From Massilia sp. UBA2604 (GTDB taxonomy: Bacteria; Pseudomonadota; Gammaproteobacteria; Burkholderiales; Burkholderiaceae_D): a stretch of 7,053 bases of DNA. The position numbers and the translations under genes are program-made. The stretch is taken from contig DDKG01000203.1 in the NCBI GenBank assembly GCA_002339265.1, positions 1 to 7,053 of the forward strand, in the 5' to 3' direction. Shown in pieces: positions 1 to 5,495 of the stretch. The notes beneath the pieces are model-generated. The model did not search any database, had not been told where the DNA came from, and saw only the letters and a program-made list of their open reading frames with translations. The stretch's first letter is position 1; every line of letters begins with the position of its first letter.

Positions 1-395
1 GGCTCGACCGAGTCGAAGCCCATGTACGGGCTGACCGTCACCGCGTCGGCGCCATAGCGCTCGAAGGCTTCGCGCGCGTACTGGTGGGCGGTGGCGCCGA
101 TGTCGCCGCGCTTGGCGTCCAGCACCAGCGGGATGTGCGGATAGGTCGCACGCAGGTAGGCGCAGATTTCCTCGAGCTGGTCTTCCGCGCCGAGGGCCGC
201 GAAATAGGCGATCTGCGGCTTGAAGGCGCAGGCCAGGTCGGCGGTGGCGTCGATGATGGCCTTGCAGAACTGGACGATGGCGTCCGGCTGGCCCGCCAGG
301 TGCGCCGGCAGGCGCGCCATGTCCGGGTCGAGGCCGACGCACAGCAGCGAGTCGTTGCGGGCCCATGCGGCGGAAAGTTTATCGATGAAGTTCAC
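1..395 (-). CDS. pyrF: Orotidine 5'-phosphate decarboxylase, 5' part (runs off the left edge)
   Basis: PyrF decarboxylates OMP to UMP, the last step of de novo pyrimidine synthesis, in the cytosol. About 131 codons are visible, beginning [20 protein letters not shown]. They include a GLDP motif (residues 21–24), AFKPQ with Lys59, the catalytic signature DAKRGDIG (residues 93–100, Lys95 and Asp98), and VSPYMGFDS at about 121–129. The signature and N-terminus fit the longer 'group 2' PyrF family, usually about 270 residues, so roughly half lies outside the window. I chose the GTG at 395–393 because an AAGGGG ribosome binding site lies about 6 nt upstream and homologues as I remember them start near this FIDKL. 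An in-frame ATG at 431–429 would add 12 residues, but it sits directly beside the likely -10 box and so would probably not be within the mRNA. The gene is divergent from the lemA operon. Family assignment is confident; the start is fairly confident. Confidence 0.95.
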   Translation of the reverse strand, partial: MNFIDKLSAAWARNDSLLCVGLDPDMARLPAHLAGQPDAIVQFCKAIIDATADLACAFKPQIAYFAALGAEDQLEEICAYLRATYPHIPLVLDAKRGDIGATAHQYAREAFERYGADAVTVSPYMGFDSVE

Positions 396-432
396 CTGTA
401 GCCCCTTGTATCTTTGTAAATGCAAACCCATT

Positions 433-438
433 ATTGTA
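433..438 (-). promoter_or_regulatory. Probable -10 box of the pyrF promoter
   Basis: On the minus strand the hexamer TACAAT (5 of 6 matches to TATAAT) lies in a short AT-rich stretch about 38 nt upstream of the pyrF GTG. No good -35 hexamer is visible at 16–18 nt; the best is a weak TTATCG at 463–458 with a 19-nt spacer. Transcription would begin near 425, leaving a leader of about 30 nt. This is a sequence-only call. Confidence 0.45.
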
Positions 439-454
439 CCCGCCGACGGCCCAT

Positions 455-469
455 CGCCGATAATCGGCG
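455..469. promoter_or_regulatory. Perfect 15-nt palindrome between pyrF and lemA, possible operator
   Basis: CGCCGATAATCGGCG has two perfectly complementary 7-nt arms around a single central A. It lies in the divergent control region, covering the -35 area of the pyrF promoter and lying upstream of the likely lemA -10 box. That is where a repressor or activator site would be expected. The one-base spacer makes an RNA hairpin unlikely, so a dimeric protein site is the better reading. No known regulator consensus is recognised. Chance is possible in GC-rich DNA. Confidence 0.3.
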
Positions 470-502
470 CCCGCCCGGACGCCAAACCGCGTCTGTTTCA
501 GG

Positions 503-508
503 TATATT
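503..508 (+). promoter_or_regulatory. Probable -10 box of the lemA operon promoter
   Basis: TATATT (5 of 6 matches to TATAAT) sits in an AT-rich patch about 37 nt upstream of the lemA ATG, in otherwise GC-rich DNA. The sequence 16–18 nt upstream (around 479–486) does not resemble TTGACA, so the promoter may be weak, activator-dependent or use another sigma factor. Confidence 0.4.
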
Positions 509-544
509 TTGATCATTCGACAACTTGTACACACAAACAACATC

Positions 545-1156
545 ATGACCAATTCCTTCCTCTTCCGTTGGACCCGTCTCCTCGGCGGCGCCGTCCTGGC
601 CGGCGCCCTGCTGTCCGGCTGCGGCTACAACGAATTCCAGACCAAGGACGAGGCCACCAAGGCGGCATGGAGCGAGGTGGTGAACCAGTACCAGCGCCGC
701 GCCGACCTGATTCCCAACCTGGTCAACACCGTCAAAGGCTATGCCTCGCACGAAAGCGCCACACTGGAAGCGGTGACCCGCGCCCGCGCCCAGGCCACCA
801 GCTTCCAGATTACGCCCGAGGTGCTGAACAACCCCGAGGCCTTCCAGAAGTTCCAGCAGGTGCAGGGCGAGCTGTCGGGCGCTCTCTCGCGCCTGATGAT
901 GGTCTCGGAAAAATACCCCGACCTGAAGGCCGACACCAGCTTCCGCGACCTGCAGTCGCAGCTGGAAGGCACGGAAAACCGCATCACGGTGGCGCGCCAG
1001 CGCTACATCGCCTCGGTCCAGGATTACAACGTGACCGTGCGTCAGTTCCCCAAGAACTTGACGGCGATGGTGTTCGGCTATGAAACGAAGCCGTCGTTCA
1101 CCGTCGAGAACGAGAAGGCGATTTCGACCGCGCCGACGGTCGACTTCGGCAAGTAA
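545..1156 (+). CDS. lemA: LemA family lipoprotein
   Basis: This is a 203-residue LemA-family protein, an envelope family of mostly helical proteins whose molecular role is poorly defined. The N-terminus has a basic and hydrophobic signal segment (residues 8–25) ending in the lipobox LLSGC, predicting lipid attachment at Cys26 and a periplasmic location. Family landmarks are QRRADLIPNLVNTVKGYA (50–67), SEKYPDLKAD (121–130), a segment centred on LEGTENRI (140–147) and VQDYNVTVRQFP (158–169). A TTG at 509 is in frame, but the ATG at 545 places the signal peptide correctly at the N-terminus; neither start has a clear Shine-Dalgarno site. The stop lies 6 nt before the next gene. LemA genes are commonly found beside TPM-domain genes, as here. 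The family call is confident; the function is not known. Confidence 0.93.
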   Translation: MTNSFLFRWTRLLGGAVLAGALLSGCGYNEFQTKDEATKAAWSEVVNQYQRRADLIPNLVNTVKGYASHESATLEAVTRARAQATSFQITPEVLNNPEAFQKFQQVQGELSGALSRLMMVSEKYPDLKADTSFRDLQSQLEGTENRITVARQRYIASVQDYNVTVRQFPKNLTAMVFGYETKPSFTVENEKAISTAPTVDFGK

Positions 1157-1162
1157 GCGCGG

Positions 1163-1987
1163 ATGGCTGCGCTTTCACGTTTCTTCTGCATCCTGCTGCT
1201 AGCGCTCGTAATCGGCGCGCCGGCCTTCGCTCAGCTGCAGGAAGTGCCGAAGCTGACCACGCGCGTCACCGACCAGGCGGGCATGCTGGACGCCGCCCAG
1301 CGCCAGCGCCTGGAAGCGGTGCTGGCCGACTACGAAGCCAAGACCGGCAGCCAGATCGCCGTGCTGCTGGTGAAGTCGACCGAGCCCGAGGCGATCGAGC
1401 AGTACAGCATCCGCGTCACCGATGCCTGGCAGCTGGGCCGCAAGGGCGTCGATGACGGCGTGCTGCTGCTGGTGGCGCGCGACAACCCCAGTGCGCTGCG
1501 CCGCCTGCGCATCGAGGCCGGCCGCGGCGTGCAGGGCGTGCTGACCGACGCCCAGTCGAAGCGCATCCTGCAGGACGTGATCGCGCCGCACTTCAGGCAA
1601 GAGCATTACTACGAGGGCCTGGTGGCCGGCGTGGGCGCCATCGCCACCTTGCTCAACCAGGAAGCCTTCCCGGCGCCGCCGCAGCAACAGCAGGGGCGTC
1701 AGGCCGCGTCGAACGACGGCGGCTTCCCGCTGTGGGCGATCTTCCTGATCATCATCGGCGCCTCGATGCTGCGCTCGGTGTTCCGGCCGCGCCGCGGACG
1801 CACGGTTTCCACCCGGCGCGGCCAGTCGCACTGGGGCAGCGCCACCACCGGCTTCGTCCTTGGCAACATCATCGGCAATATGAACCGCGGCGGTGGAGGC
1901 TTCGGTGGCGGCGGTGGATTTGGCGGCGGCGGCTTTTCGGGCGGCGGCGGCAGCTTCGACGGCGGCGGCGCCTCGGGAGACTGGTAA
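1163..1987 (+). CDS. Secreted, membrane-anchored TPM-domain protein with glycine-rich tail (YgcG-like)
   Basis: This 274-residue protein starts with a signal peptide (residues 1–23, cleavage expected after AFA). A TPM domain (Pfam TPM_phosphatase type) follows at about 34–165, with landmarks VTDQAGMLD (35–43), SQIAVLLV (63–70), GVDDGVLLLVA (95–105) and LRIEAGRGVQGVLTD (115–129). Next come a proline/glutamine linker (170–180), one membrane helix (about 188–204), a basic stretch (208–219) and a glycine-rich tail ending GGGASGDW. Related plant TPM proteins have been linked to photosystem II repair and phosphatase activity; the bacterial role is unclear. The TPM domain should be periplasmic and the basic segment cytosolic. 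It lies 6 nt after lemA with a poor ribosome binding site, so translation may depend on lemA. Its stop overlaps the next ATG by one base (TAATG). Confidence 0.9.
   Translation: MAALSRFFCILLLALVIGAPAFAQLQEVPKLTTRVTDQAGMLDAAQRQRLEAVLADYEAKTGSQIAVLLVKSTEPEAIEQYSIRVTDAWQLGRKGVDDGVLLLVARDNPSALRRLRIEAGRGVQGVLTDAQSKRILQDVIAPHFRQEHYYEGLVAGVGAIATLLNQEAFPAPPQQQQGRQAASNDGGFPLWAIFLIIIGASMLRSVFRPRRGRTVSTRRGQSHWGSATTGFVLGNIIGNMNRGGGGFGGGGGFGGGGFSGGGGSFDGGGASGDW
1889..1972 (+). repeat. Low-complexity glycine-codon tract in the TPM protein tail
   Basis: Repeated GGC/GGT/GGA glycine codons, broken by Phe and Ser codons, encode residues 243–270 of the secreted TPM protein (FGGGG and GGGGF units). YgcG-like proteins typically carry such a tail. 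Length may vary between strains through slippage. Confidence 0.7.
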
Positions 1988-2499
1988 TGGGAACGTTTGG
2001 ACAAAAAATGGGACGCGCCTGGCGCCACTGGCGTAGCAGCGCGAGCGAAGCGAAACAGGCGTTCCCGGATGCGACGCTGGATGCGATCGCCGAGGCGATC
2101 GACCTGGGCGAACGCACTCACCGCGGCGAGGTGCGCCTGATCGTCGAGAAATCGCTGCCGTTCGAGGCGGCATGGGAAGGCGTCACCAACCGCCAGCGCG
2201 CGCTCGGCCTGTTCGCCGACTACGGCGTGTGGGATACCGAAGACAATTGCGGGGTGCTGATCTACGTAAACCTGGCCGAGCATAAGGTCGACATCGTGGC
2301 CGACCGCGGCATCGACCGCAAGATCGACGCCGCCACCTGGCAGGCCGTGTGCCGCACCATGACCGAGGGTTTCAGGCAGGGCCGCTTCCACGATGCGACC
2401 CTGGCGGCGGTCAACCAGGTCAACGAACTGCTGCGCCAGCACTTCCCGGCCAACGGCGAGCGGCCCAACGAGCTGCCCGACCGGCCGGTCATGCTGTAG
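1987..2499 (+). CDS. Cytosolic TPM-domain protein
   Basis: This 170-residue protein has a second, divergent TPM-type domain. The best landmarks are QRALGLFADYGVWDTED (70–86), CGVLIYVNLAEHKVDIVADRG (starting at 88), and the helical end TMTEGFRQGRF–AVNQVNELLRQHF (124–153). No signal peptide or membrane helix is visible, so it is probably cytosolic, in contrast to its upstream neighbour. The start at 1987 forms a TAATG overlap with the preceding stop and has GGGAGA at 1975–1980, about 6 nt upstream; an in-frame ORF further upstream only shadows the neighbouring gene. An internal ATG at codon 8 is possible. The LemA–TPM–TPM order fits a known betaproteobacterial arrangement. The 3' end overlaps the convergent membrane-protein gene by 11 bp. 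Function is unknown. Confidence 0.88.
   Translation: MGTFGQKMGRAWRHWRSSASEAKQAFPDATLDAIAEAIDLGERTHRGEVRLIVEKSLPFEAAWEGVTNRQRALGLFADYGVWDTEDNCGVLIYVNLAEHKVDIVADRGIDRKIDAATWQAVCRTMTEGFRQGRFHDATLAAVNQVNELLRQHFPANGERPNELPDRPVML
2479..2490. repeat. 12-nt perfect palindrome at the convergent operon junction
   Basis: GACCGGCCGGTC is fully self-complementary and sits at the end of the cytosolic TPM gene, reaching the stop codon of the opposing gene. There is no U-tract on either side, so it is not a canonical intrinsic terminator; it may be chance in GC-rich coding DNA. Confidence 0.25.
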
Positions 2500-3091
2500 T
2501 CGTACCGTCCTGTTCGTCCAGCCATTCACGTTCAAGCGCGTCGACTTCGGCCAGCTCCGCCTTCATGCGGCGCGCCTTGATGTGCGCCCATACCAGGCCT
2601 CCGGCCAGCATCAGGACCACGGCGGCGACACTCCAGGCGGCGGACGCCGCGCTGCGTGCGTTGGCCAGCATGTAGAACGGCGCCGGCAGCATGGGAATCG
2701 TCGACCAGCGGGTCAGCCACACCAGGCGCAGGTTGAGCAAGGCGCGCCGGCGCCGCAGCCCGAGCCAGTCGCGCAGGCTGGCGCCTGGCGGTTCGCGCAA
2801 GGCCGCGATACGGGTCCAGGTGAAGCTGATCATCACCACGACCATGAACAGCAGGAAGTACACCCACCACAGCAGCATGACGCTGCTGGCCGTCAGCCTT
2901 TGCCAGTCCCGGACCAGCAACGTCAGCGCCACCGCCACCAGCGCCCACTCGCCGAGAATCGTCCACACGATGAGCCGGCGCTCGCGCCGCGCGTGCGCGA
3001 TCATTCCTTCCACGTCGGGCATCGGCCGCGCGACCGGCGCATCTGCGCCCCACGCTTCCTGCAGCCTGGCCCATTCATCCGCATCGTTCAT
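2489..3091 (-). CDS. Multi-pass membrane protein, candidate anti-sigma factor
   Basis: This is a 200-residue protein of no family I can name. It has a soluble, acidic and Trp-containing N-terminus (residues 1–38, with DEWARLQEAWG), membrane segments at about 41–60 and 71–92, a basic segment (105–122), a weaker hydrophobic stretch (131–145) and a last helix at about 152–171. The tail is charged and helical (172–195). It contains no cysteine, so it lacks the HxxxCxxC zinc motif of many anti-sigma factors. Its ATG overlaps the sigma-factor stop (ATGA) and has GGAGG at 3100–3096 just upstream, so it is probably co-translated with the sigma factor. That position and the N-terminal cytosolic segment suggest a membrane anti-sigma factor, but this is inference. 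The 3' end overlaps the opposing TPM gene by 11 bp. Confidence 0.8.
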   Translation of the reverse strand: MNDADEWARLQEAWGADAPVARPMPDVEGMIAHARRERRLIVWTILGEWALVAVALTLLVRDWQRLTASSVMLLWWVYFLLFMVVVMISFTWTRIAALREPPGASLRDWLGLRRRRALLNLRLVWLTRWSTIPMLPAPFYMLANARSAASAAWSVAAVVLMLAGGLVWAHIKARRMKAELAEVDALEREWLDEQDGTTTA

Positions 3092-3588
3092 CGTTCCTCC
3101 AGCCTTTCCTTGAGCGCCGCCTTGGCGCGGTTCAGGCGCACCCCGACATTATTCACCGAGATCCCGAGCAACTGCGCGATCTCTTCATAGCACATGCCCT
3201 CGAGCGCCAGCAGCACCAGCTGGCGCTGCCCGACCGGCAGCTGGCGCAGCGCGCCCAGCAGGCGTTGCTGCTGCTGGTTCAGGCCGGCCAGCGCTTCCGG
3301 CCCCGGCTGCTGGTCTTCCCATTCCTCATCAAGCTCCTCGTGCTGCGGCTGCGCCACCGCGCGCATCACGTGGCTGGCGCAGCGCCGGTGCGCCACGCCG
3401 ACCACATAGGTCTTGATGCTCGAGTCGCCGCGAAAGGCCGGCAAGGCCTGCCACACGGCGAGCATGATGTCCTGCACCAGGTCGTCGCGCGCATGGCGGT
3501 TGCGTTCGAAGCTGGCGGCGAAGCGCACCAGCATGGCGCCATGCTCGGCCATCAGGCGCTTGAATTCGGCATCCTGCGAGCCCCCCAT
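3088..3588 (-). CDS. ECF-type RNA polymerase sigma factor (sigma-70 family)
   Basis: This 166-residue protein has the two-domain layout of extracytoplasmic-function sigma factors. Region 2 (about residues 18–75) includes RDDLVQDIMLAVWQALPAF (34–52) and SSIKTYVVGVAHRR (56–69). Region 4 (about 112–165) includes LRQLPVGQRQLVLLALEG (114–131) and the helix-turn-helix YEEIAQLLGISVNNVGVRL (134–152). A short acidic, Gln-rich linker joins them. The start at 3588 overlaps the permease stop as TGATG, with no strong ribosome binding site, suggesting translational coupling. The same frame stays open upstream to 4062, but that part is antisense-frame sequence inside the permease and is not sigma-like. The gene lies directly downstream of an ABC exporter and upstream of a membrane protein, a context typical of envelope-responsive regulation. 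The ECF subgroup cannot be assigned by eye. Confidence 0.93.
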   Translation of the reverse strand: MGGSQDAEFKRLMAEHGAMLVRFAASFERNRHARDDLVQDIMLAVWQALPAFRGDSSIKTYVVGVAHRRCASHVMRAVAQPQHEELDEEWEDQQPGPEALAGLNQQQQRLLGALRQLPVGQRQLVLLALEGMCYEEIAQLLGISVNNVGVRLNRAKAALKERLEER

Positions 3589-4754
3589 CACAGCCCGAAC
3601 ACGAAGCGTTCGCTGCCCAGGCGCCGGCTGCCGAAGGCGATCAGCAAGGCGGCGCCGCCGATGCAGCCGGCCACCGACAGCGCCAGCAACTGCGGCGCCG
3701 GCGCCCCGCCGCTCACCAGCGCGCCCAGGTGGGCGTGCTGGCTGAACATCGGCAGCAGGTGGGCGCTGGCCGGGGACGTGGCCCCGAGTTCCTCCACCAT
3801 CAGCAGCATCGGCGCCAGTTGCAACAGGTTGAGGTAGATCTGGCCCTCCTTGTGGGTGCGCGCATGCAGCGCCACCACGCATTGCAGGGCGCCCACCAGC
3901 AGCGCCAGCGGCAGCAGGATCAAGAGCATCTGCGCCAGCATCGCCGTATCCGGCGCGAAGGCGATGCCCACCTCGTACAGCGGCAGGCGCCCGATCGCCA
4001 GCACCGACAGCAGCAGCGCGGCGGCCCCGCTCACATAGCCGAACAGCGAGGCGGTCAGCCATTTGGCGATGAACAGCGTGCCCGGGCCCACCGGCTGCGC
4101 CAATAAGGCCTCGAGCGAGCGCCGTTCGCGCTCGCCGCCGGTCGCGTCCAGCGCCACATGCGAGCCGCCGACGAACAGGCCAAGCAGCCAGAACAGCGGC
4201 AACACGCCCAGCAACAGCGCCGTGCGGCCGCCCTGCCCGCCCAGGTCGCGCAGCTCGAGACGCAAGGCGCCGGCATGGTGCGGCGCCACGCCGGCGCCCA
4301 GCAGGCGCTGTCCCGACAGCTGGGCGCCATAGGTGGCCACCAGGGCCTGCACCCGTTCGGCCTGGCGCCTGGTGTCGTTATCGGACATGTCGGCCCACAG
4401 GGCCAGCGTGGCAGCGCGTCCCCGCGCCAGTTCGCGCGGCGCCTGCGCCGGCACTTCCAGCACCACCGCGCCGGGCGCGCGCGCCAGCAAGTCTTCCGGC
4501 TTGTCCTCGCTCGACTGGAGCGTGACGCCGGCGGCTTCCAGGTGGCGCACGAGTCCCGGCGCATGAGCGGCGCCGACCAGGTGAAGGGTCCTGGCGCCGG
4601 CGTCGACCTCGGACGCGATCAGCGCCTTGAGCACGCCGGCCAGCACGAAGGGGCCGAGCAGCGCGAACAGCAGGCCGGCCATCATCGAACGGCGGTCGCG
4701 CACGGCGTCCATCACCTCTTTCGACACCACGATCCATAAATTCTCTAACTTCAT
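3588..4754 (-). CDS. ABC-2 type transporter permease (NatB-like)
   Basis: This 388-residue membrane subunit should pair with the ATPase encoded just upstream. It has a cytosolic N-terminus, a first membrane helix (about 24–46), a large extracytoplasmic domain (about 47–175), then helices at about 177–197, 230–254, 273–297, 305–321 and 354–375. The cytosolic loop after helix 2 holds GGERERRSLEALLAQPV (206–222), the characteristic GE(R/K)ERxxLExLLxxPV motif of NatB/ABC-2 permeases. The ATG overlaps the ATPase stop (ATGA) and is preceded by AAGGGA with 7 nt spacing. NatAB of Bacillus exports sodium, but related pairs handle other substrates, so the substrate here is unknown. Downstream it touches the sigma gene. 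Confidence 0.92.
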   Translation of the reverse strand: MKLENLWIVVSKEVMDAVRDRRSMMAGLLFALLGPFVLAGVLKALIASEVDAGARTLHLVGAAHAPGLVRHLEAAGVTLQSSEDKPEDLLARAPGAVVLEVPAQAPRELARGRAATLALWADMSDNDTRRQAERVQALVATYGAQLSGQRLLGAGVAPHHAGALRLELRDLGGQGGRTALLLGVLPLFWLLGLFVGGSHVALDATGGERERRSLEALLAQPVGPGTLFIAKWLTASLFGYVSGAAALLLSVLAIGRLPLYEVGIAFAPDTAMLAQMLLILLPLALLVGALQCVVALHARTHKEGQIYLNLLQLAPMLLMVEELGATSPASAHLLPMFSQHAHLGALVSGGAPAPQLLALSVAGCIGGAALLIAFGSRRLGSERFVFGL

Positions 4755-5485
4755 GCTGCTATCCCTTCATCGCTGCCGATCACTTCGACGAATGCCTGTT
4801 CCAGGCTGCTCTCGCCGGTCTGCACCAACAGCGCCGGCGTCGTCCCCGCATAGCGCACCCGGCCCGCGGCCAGCACAACCACCTGGTCGCACAACTGGGC
4901 CGCCTCCTGCATCACATGGGTCGACAGCAGCACCGCCGCGCCCCTGCCCCGCGCCCGCATCAGGGCCTCGCGCACGGCGCGCGTGCTCATCACGTCCAGG
5001 CCGCGCGTGGGCTCATCCAGCACCAGCACGGCAGGATCATGCAGCAAGGCGCGCGCCAGCGCCACCTTGATGCGCTGGCCGGCCGAAAATCCCTTGGCCG
5101 GACGCCCGGCCTCGGCCTCCAGTCCCACCTCGCCAATGACGCGTTCGATGGCGCGTTCCAGCATGGCGCCGCGCATGCCGTGCAGGCGGCCGAAGTAGCG
5201 CAGGTGGTCGCGCGGGGTGAGCCGCTCATAGAGTCCGAATTCGTCGGTGACGATGCCGAGCCGGCGCCGCGCGGCCAGCGGCGCGCGCGTCACGTCGATG
5301 CCGTCGATGGCGACCCTGCCGCTGTCCGGCGCCAGCAGGCCGTACAAGGTGCGCAGGCAGGTCGACTTGCCGGCGCCGTTGGGACCGAGCAGCGCGGTGA
5401 TGGTCCCAGGCCTGGCGGTGAAGCTCACCTGATCCAGGGCCTGCAAGGTCTTGAAGCGTTTGCTGATCTGGTTCACGACGATCAT
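4751..5485 (-). CDS. ABC transporter ATP-binding protein (NatA-like)
   Basis: This 244-residue ATPase drives the adjacent permease. Visible motifs are Walker A GPNGAGKST (34–42), signature FSAGQ (133–137, a variant of LSGGQ), Walker B VLVLDEPT (153–160, catalytic Glu158), the D-loop GLD (162–164) and the switch His190 in STH. The usual Q-loop glutamine is replaced around GIVTDEFGLYERLT (77–90), as I recall for NatA-type ATPases. The start at 5485 is chosen because TGAGGA at the hydrolase stop gives a good ribosome binding site and the protein then begins MIVVNQISKRF, typical for the family. An ATG at 5584 is in frame but lies inside the hydrolase gene and adds unrelated sequence. The gene begins 10 nt after the hydrolase stop. 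Confidence 0.95.
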   Translation of the reverse strand: MIVVNQISKRFKTLQALDQVSFTARPGTITALLGPNGAGKSTCLRTLYGLLAPDSGRVAIDGIDVTRAPLAARRRLGIVTDEFGLYERLTPRDHLRYFGRLHGMRGAMLERAIERVIGEVGLEAEAGRPAKGFSAGQRIKVALARALLHDPAVLVLDEPTRGLDVMSTRAVREALMRARGRGAAVLLSTHVMQEAAQLCDQVVVLAAGRVRYAGTTPALLVQTGESSLEQAFVEVIGSDEGIAA

Positions 5486-5495
5486 GGTGGGTTCC

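Noticed and set aside
396..431. Alternative ATG start for pyrF at 431–429
   Set aside because: It would begin next to the probable -10 box and so before the expected transcription start, lacks a ribosome binding site, and adds residues not expected in PyrF.
220..1083. 287-codon plus-strand frame across pyrF, the intergenic region and lemA
   Set aside because: It is antisense to pyrF and out of frame with lemA. The product becomes Pro/Arg-rich, has no domain, and crosses the divergent promoter region.
1199..2173. 324-codon open frame on the minus strand opposite the TPM genes
   Set aside because: The product is Arg/Ala-rich with no domain, and the opposite strand holds two TPM-domain proteins with clear landmarks.
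1699..2535. 278-codon minus-strand frame with a proline-rich stretch
   Set aside because: The proline run is simply the reverse complement of the glycine-codon tract in the TPM protein tail; there is no independent support for a gene.
3589..4062. N-terminal extension of the sigma-factor frame
   Set aside because: The extension is alternate-frame sequence inside the permease gene, rich in Ala, Gly and Arg, with no sigma-factor similarity. The ATG at 3588 gives a normal-length ECF protein and a TGATG overlap.
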